NCBI GenBank assembly: GCA_018340375.1
Contig: JAFFJZ010000004.1
Coordinates: 37,918,001-37,982,000, forward strand
DNA: 64,000 bases
Direction of reading: 5' to 3'
Origin: Gonatopus flavifemur
Taxonomy: Eukaryota; Arthropoda; Insecta; Hymenoptera; Dryinidae
Below are positions 58,509-64,000 of this stretch, piece by piece. The position numbers and the translations under genes are program-made. The notes beneath the pieces are model-generated. The model searched no databases and was not told where the DNA came from. It saw only the letters and a list, made by a program, of their open reading frames with translations. Position 1 is the stretch's first letter. Each line of letters starts with the position of its first letter.

Positions 58509-59484
58509 GGTCAAGCTTGGGAGTCTGGGGTCGAAGAATGAGCAAGAAAATAGATTCGTTCCGTCGAGCTGCTTCTCGTGAAACAGTATGTCCAGAAAAA
58601 TCTGATAGCACAGGCAACAATAACAATAACAATGATAGTGATACGACTAAACATATTAACAATAAAATTGAGAAGATGAAACTAGATCAAAGAGGAGAAA
58701 AAAGAATTTGTCCAGGAAGCGTTCATAGATCGCCTTCTCCGTTCAAATCCTTCTTTATACGAATGGGTTCTACTGGCATGTTGAATTCAAGAAATAACCA
58801 TCGATCACATAACAATGATGACCGACTCAAATCTGTGGAGAGAGAGAATCTCTTCAGGAGTTGTAGTACGAGTCAATTGAATACGAGTCCTACATACGTG
58901 AAAGGTGACGATCCATCCGAGGGTATCGATCTACAAATCGCTGCCGCTCGAAAGGAACAGACCGTCTCTTGCGATGATTTGGCTACACGACAGGACGATG
59001 AAATTTTCAATCATCATCCATCCATTTGCGACGATGTTTCATTCTCATCACTTGGGACAGGGAGTACGGATTTTAGTCCTTGTGATTTCGGTCAAACTTC
59101 GAGGAGCGCGTTCAACGAGTCATCAATGCGAAAGAGCAATAGTTGCGACTTCAAAGAAGCTAGAAAGTCCAGTTTTCCATATGCCTTCCTTAGATCAAGA
59201 CTTTCAGTTTTACCAGAAGAGAGGAATGGAATAACGAATTTGTCTGTGAAAGATGAGAGATTATTCAAGACTGCTTCGGAAGAACATTTCCCTGCTTTGA
59301 AAATCGAGGAATCTTATAATGGTACAACGACTTTAGGTAGAAGGCGACCTAGGGTAGGTCATGCCAATCTCAATAGAGATGATACTTCGACGACGAGGTA
59401 TCAGGATTCGAACGCTTTGAGAACGGCAAGAAATTCATGTTCAGAATTTCGAAGGAATTCCAGTTCAAGGTGTGAGCACGATCG
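58509..59484 (+). CDS. Coding exon of an unidentified host gene (Ser/Asn-rich, largely disordered)
   Basis: An open frame of about 325 codons without the features of any mobile element. It follows a splice acceptor (ttccag/GG at 58508) and reads SSLGVWGRRMSKKIDSFRRA, an Asn run, then SPSPFKSFFIRMGSTGMLN, FRSCSTSQLNTSPTYVKGDD, TVSCDDLATRQDDE and SFPYAFLRSRLSVLPEERNG. The protein is rich in Ser, Asn, Arg and Asp, with basic patches and candidate phosphorylation sites and no membrane segment. It looks like a regulatory or scaffold protein. Two donors are possible: AAG/GTGTGAG after 59469 or CG/GTAAAT after 59484. An internal ATG (MSKKIDS) could be a start, but the frame is open upstream into the acceptor. 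I do not know the gene. The absence of stops over 1 kb in a region of dead elements argues for selection. Confidence 0.7.
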
Positions 59485-59488
59485 GTAA

Positions 59489-60887
59489 ATATACGCATTT
59501 AATTCATTCTTAATGTTCTCCTACCAAGAATATTAAATATATTCTGAAATCTAGTATCGTAACTTATTTTGATACATCCTGTTATAGGAATGGTAACACT
59601 CCAATGCCAGTAGAAACGCAATGTTGAAATCGAAGCAATAAAAGCAACAAGTTGCCACTGACATGTTGTTTTGATATCACGAAATACGCAAATAAGCACG
59701 TTGTGTTATTAATTCAGACAAAAACAGATACTATCGATCAAATCATTCGTACATGACATGTTTGCCTATGAGTGCCAATACATCATGTTCACGCGGGGAG
59801 CAAATTCGACAGCAGTCACAACCTGTTAGTTGGAATAAAAAACTATGTTACAAATAATTTCATTGTGAGAATACAGATTTCCAAATTGGATGATGTGACA
59901 GGTTTTACAAAACATGTAATGTCCATGTTAGCTATTTTTAAAAAATATATCAAGGCGATAAACGTACATTACGTTGAATATATTGGGATTGTCGGGATAG
60001 TTATTGTTTCTCTTATATTTCAAATTAATATTCATCCGAGAGATAATTTTACATTCAGATTCGATTAATTTTATTCCACGAGTGGGATTGAATTGAAGAG
60101 AAATTAAAAAGAGTCATGTGTTCATTACTAGGAGAAAGCAGAGTACAGTGACGCAATTAACTAAGCATAAGTTCATGTGATGAAAGTATACGTTGGTTGG
60201 AATGAACGAAATTATAATTGATGATTATATTCCAATGGAATTACGAAAAGTTATGAATCTTATACAACACTCACGGAATTGATTCCACATCCTTCAATTC
60301 CGGGACAAGGATCCAGGATTTCTTTTGTGAAAGCGTGGTAGCTTTTATTTTAGGAAATTCTGATCAATTTCATGATTGTAAAATTCGAGATTCTACAAAA
60401 TAATAAAATAATTATTACATTCTTCTTATACCTTGAGATTATATATAATGATTCGGGTGGAGGCAGGGATGGAATGATTAAGGGAATCGCGATTTTTCTC
60501 CACTTTGTATTTCCTAACTGATCAATATTTCGTGGCGTAATTATGGTTTTTTTGCAACACACAACCCCTCAATTCTGGAATAGGAGAGAGTGGCTTAAGT
60601 TGGACCCCCTTTTAGTTTTATTGCATTGAACCCTATAACGCTGACCGATCACCATGTATCATGTGTCGTCGGAAAGACTCTTCAATTCCTCAAAATTTCC
60701 CCAGGACAATTTTGAAATATTCCTCATCAGTTCTGAGTCATGGCTGAACATTGGGAATGGTGATGAACAGTCTCAATAGAAACAGCGGTTCCAACTCGGA
60801 CCACCAACTTTCAAAAGTATATGGATGTGTTTTGTTTCCAATAATTCTTGAAATCAGCAATCCACGATGGAGAAAATCACATGCTCA
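59489..60887. other. Probable intron or intergenic DNA downstream of the host exon
   Basis: No repeat recognised. A 98-codon frame at 59772-60068 has a hydrophobic C-terminal stretch (YIGIVGIVIVSLIFQI) but no other support. Confidence 0.35.
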
Positions 60888-61144
60888 CACGGAGAAAAAT
60901 AAAGTTTTACAAATTACTACATTTCTACCAAATTGGCAGGATAAGAGAAAATATCACTGTTATTGATATATAAGTGTAGTAAAAATGTGGAATTTATCAT
61001 GCAGAAGTTTGCACGCTCGTACTAAAGAATATTTTGTTAATCATTCATTTCTACTACACTGTCTATCAATAACAGTGGTATTTTCTCATATCCTGCCAAT
61101 TCAGTGGAAATGTAGTAATTTTCAAAAATTTATTTTTCTCGGTG
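60888..61144. mobile_element. 257-bp hairpin MITE, CACGGAGAAAAATAAA ends
   Basis: cacggagaaaaataaagttt is mirrored at the right by aaatttatttttctcggtg. The arms continue through aaattactacatttc, aattggcaggata and tatcactgttattgata. No coding sequence. Confidence 0.78.
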
Positions 61145-61261
61145 CAATATGGTTAAACTTTTCAATATGACAAATATTATGAGTTATCTCTGAAATATTG
61201 AGAAAACTGACATTCAAAAGGGAAGAAATGGTGAGAAAAATCATTCTGAATCCGATTACTC

Positions 61262-61755
61262 CCCTGGTAAAAATGAAGCGTATACACAAAGCGCATACGA
61301 AGCGAAAAATGTTTCAATTCCCTTTTCCTGGAGCGTGTGATGCTCTCTCGCTGTGAAGTGATGGAATCATATGTTTCATATACGCTTCATAAGCTTTCGA
61401 TCCCGTTTCGCACACGTTTCATGTGACGTAAAAGGGGGTTATATCAAGCGGATGCGAATCAGATCTATTCTGACTTCTAATAATACGCCGAGCAGTCGAT
61501 ACCATCGACGATCCACGGCTCAGTGGATGAGACCGTTGACTGCCATGGTGAAATTCATGGGTTCGAGTCTTATTATGGGGTTGAATTTTTTTATTCAGGT
61601 TTTTCAATTTTATGCGCTTCCTTGGTTTCAATTCCCGCTTCATATACTCTTTGTATCCTTTTCATTCAAGCTCCGTATACTTTTCATTAACGTTCCTGTT
61701 ACGCTCTAGCATGAGCTTTGTTTACTTTTCCTTGTCGCTTCCATTTTCACCAGGG
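61262..61755. mobile_element. 494-bp TIR element, CCCTGGTAAAAATG ends
   Basis: ccctggtaaaaatgaagcg and, inverted, cgcttccattttcaccaggg. The interior is rich in gcgtatac/cgcttcata words. A tRNA-related sequence (61515-61569) lies within. A short relative is at 62421-62518. Confidence 0.65.
61515..61569 (+). repeat. tRNA-related SINE-like sequence
   Basis: acggctcagtgg (61515-61526) is a good Pol III A box and gggttcgagtc (61559-61569) a good B box, 33 bases between them as in tRNAs. The arms do not fold into a full cloverleaf by eye, so it is more likely a SINE head or decayed tRNA than a functional tRNA. Confidence 0.5.
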
Positions 61756-61948
61756 TAGGGTGATGCATCAAAGTATGAAAGTATGTACTAAAATTGGGAA
61801 CGATACGTCGACTCACAATCCCAGAACACCGTGAAGATAGAGACCTGTAATAGAATAATATTACATGAGATCAATTGGTTGAGTGATTGATAATTTGTGA
61901 AGTTCACCTGTGATAAACAAAGTACAATCCATGCGATGGAGCGAAGTA

Positions 61949-62064
61949 CAGTAGCCTCTCGTTATAAGCGTAAGCTGTGTCCTTATTCCACTCAGTACCC
62001 AATCTTATGTGAGGAAAAGACGCAGATAGCTTTTAGCGACGACGCTTATAACGAAAGCCTACTG
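61949..62064. mobile_element. 116-bp pogo/Tigger-like MITE, TA target duplication
   Basis: cagtagcctctcgttataag and its inverse cttataacgaaagcctactg form the ends, with TA on both sides (61947-61948 and 62065-62066). The cagt..ctctcgttataa style of end is typical of pogo/Tigger elements. Confidence 0.75.
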
Positions 62065-62066
62065 TA

Positions 62067-62420
62067 CATCACTTGTGAAAAACTCACTCGCGACGCGAAA
62101 AGAGGTTGAACGCGATAAACAGAAATACACTCCACTTTTATTTTTATCACAACGACGCGAAACAACGCGAGGAACCGGTCGAATTATTGGAATTTCCGCA
62201 CGCGGAATATGACAATGCGTAAACAAACCCTGTTCACTGCATTGGATGTATCGAACGACAAGACATATGATAGAAGACACACCCATGCTGGCGTACCTTT
62301 TACCCACAACCGATAGGCGGCATACCGTAGCTCGCGCTGAGGAACAATTCTAACAAAGATTATGAGGAGGTGCTGGCATGGGCATCGTCACTTCTCTATC
62401 CTGATTGAAGGGAAAGGACT
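62067..62420. other. Unassigned stretch
   Basis: Nothing recognised. An 82-codon minus frame at 62059-62307 has no motif. Confidence 0.35.
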
Positions 62421-62518
62421 CCCTAGTGAAAATTGGAACGCAAGAAGGGTATGAAGCGACGCGGGAGGGTAAGTGAAGCAATATCTAAGCACAAAAGAAG
62501 CGGAGATTTTCACCAGGG
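62421..62518. mobile_element. 98-bp relative of the CCCTGGT element
   Basis: ccctagtgaaaattggaacg at the left and cggagattttcaccaggg at the right are inverted with a few mismatches and match the ends of 61262-61755. Confidence 0.55.
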
Positions 62519-62582
62519 ATACCTTTGAGGGATAGAGGGTTGGGTCGCTGTACCTCGTACATGACTCTTAGGTAGGTTTGTA

Positions 62583-62836
62583 CACGGAGAAAATCCTACA
62601 ATACTGAGTACTGTAGCCGACACGACTATCTCGTGTATGGAAAAAAATCATTTCAACACTGCTGGTTACTGTAGTAACACGAACCAGTCGTGTCTCCGCA
62701 GTAGAGAGTCGTTTTTCTGCGGAGACACGACTGATTCGTGTTGCTACAGTAACCAGCAGTGTTGAAATAATTCTTTCCCATGACACGAGCCAGTCGTGTC
62801 GGCTACATCACTCAGTATTTTAGGATTTTCTCCGTG
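62583..62836. mobile_element. 254-bp near-perfect palindromic MITE, CACGGAGAAAATCCT ends, TA target duplication
   Basis: The two halves pair over almost the whole length, through tgtagccgacacgact, aacactgctggttactgtag and cgtgtctccgcag. TA flanks both sides (62581-62582, 62837-62838). Such an intact stem suggests a recent insertion. No coding sequence. Confidence 0.88.
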
Positions 62837-63560
62837 TATAGGGGAGGGGTGAGCGAAATACAATTAATCGTCCCCACAAAGTCAAAGCTGGTTAGGGAAT
62901 TCTTGGGACAAGGAAGGCAATAATACTCCTTAGTTCATTGGCGGCAAAGCTCGGCCAAACCGGAGATGAGTTAGTAGCCACCTTCTTACGGCTGAGAACC
63001 AGAGTGACCAACTATGCATAATTTATGCACTTTTTCCGTTAGATCAACCGATCACAGTGTTTTATTAAAAAGAACAACCAATCAGAAAAGTTGAGAAATT
63101 TGAGAATTGGTCACCGTGCTGAGAAGGCAACCAACGGAGCCTCTGATAGGCCACTAGACATCTTGGATAGATTCGTTCCTCAGTAACCAGGACCATCATA
63201 AACTTAGGATTCAAGATTCCGAGATCAATATCTGTTGGGCTCCATCTGAGCCAATCAGATTGCATGAAATTTTTATTATCAGAGAACAGTTGGTTCTCAG
63301 TTGAAGTTCCAGCCAATCGCATACGGGTATTGTTCAGATCGCGAAAATCGATTACTTCACCGATTTTTTCCGATTGGCGCGTGCTGCGCTCCCTCGAATT
63401 CCGTTACATCCGCGAAAACTTGGTTAAGGGGTTAATATCACTTTGTGTCCAAAAAATTTTTAGTCATTTTCTAAGACGTGCCACCAACGATAGGAACATT
63501 TTTAGGATATATGGTTTTTTGCATATGAAAGTACTAGTCGTTGAGTACCAGAAACGCATT
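62837..63560. other. Unassigned stretch
   Basis: Nothing recognised. The frames on both strands at 63065-63695 overlap and continue into the palindrome. Confidence 0.35.
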
Positions 63561-64000
63561 TTGTTATATTTTTACCATACAAAATGGTGGCACATCAGCA
63601 CACTGAAAAAAAGTCTGGTCTTTCACATGGGTGTACCGCTAGAGGTCACAATTATGAATATAGAACAAAGAACCAAAATTTTCCTGGAAATATAATCCAG
63701 AGTCTAGAAATCTACGTAGGATTTATGCGATGGAGTGATGAACAAAAAAATGGCATCGATTTGAATTTTTTTTTCGATTTTGTCTTTGTCAAATCGATGA
63801 AAAATCCTTTACAAAATATGTGATTCACTTTATCGAGAAAATCCTACGTAGATTTTTAGATTTTGGACTATATTTTCAGGAAAGTTTTGGTTTTTTGTTC
63901 TACATTCATGATTGTGACCTCTAGCGGTACGCCCATGTGAAAGACCAGACTTTTTTCAGTGCGCTGATGCGCCGCCATTTGTACTGTAAAAATATAACAA
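63561..64000. repeat. Palindrome of at least 440 bp at the window edge
   Basis: 63561-63721 and 63836-64000 are inverted copies (ttgttatatttttac ... gtaaaaatataacaa), about 90 percent alike. Within it, cactgaaaaaaagtctggtc at 63601 and its inverse at 63939-63957 are ends of the CACTGAAAA hairpin type, but the pairing continues another 40 bases outward to the last base of the window. The true ends therefore lie outside or the insertion is in an older palindrome. Confidence 0.8.

Overview
The window looks like nuclear DNA of an insect. It is AT-rich and has spliced-gene architecture. Its mobile DNA (mariner, DD41D mariner-like elements, Penelope-like element, Ty3/gypsy, I/R1-like LINEs) is typical of Hymenoptera and other arthropods. 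Hymenoptera is my best guess, from the style of the LINE endonuclease and transposases; the sequence does not prove it. There are no bacterial-style operons, rRNA genes or confident tRNA genes. Almost everything recognisable is a mobile element, and nearly every element gene is broken. One stretch (58509-59484) looks like a coding exon of a host gene.

Layout. 1-3.6 kb: the 5' end of one LINE on the minus strand, then a LINE with 14-bp target duplications whose whole reverse-transcriptase region is deleted. 4.2-8.4 kb: a hairpin, an 831-bp terminal-inverted-repeat element, and a broken transposase-like gene carrying a MITE. 9.8-17 kb: an inverted repeat with mirrored frames, a truncated mariner, a Ty3/gypsy integrase fragment, a hAT-type MITE and a decayed gene of an insect-wide transposon-like family. 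18-28 kb: two adjacent DD41D elements (A, 19500-25025; B, 25036-28008). Both have very long terminal inverted repeats and are loaded with nested insertions: a Ty3/gypsy element, a solo LTR and two MITEs. Each insertion has a target duplication, so its order can be read. 28-53 kb: mostly unassigned AT-rich DNA studded with hairpin MITEs, a Penelope-like reverse transcriptase fragment and a three-copy non-coding repeat. 53.2-58.0 kb: a 4.8-kb inverted repeat with parts of one transposase-like gene in both arms, a mariner in the centre and one insertion in each arm. 58-64 kb: the host exon, tRNA-related SINE sequence, more hairpin MITEs, and a palindrome running off the end of the window.

Two themes stand out. 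First, three separate elements (A, B and the 53-58 kb structure) share one unusual plan: the inverted repeats are hundreds of bases long and the end opposite the transposase C-terminus carries a second, reversed and shortened copy of the transposase 3' coding end. Second, many short palindromic elements end in CAC[T/G]G followed by an A-rich run, several flanked by TA, and appear to form one large hairpin-MITE assemblage.

All family names come from motifs read by eye. No search was run.
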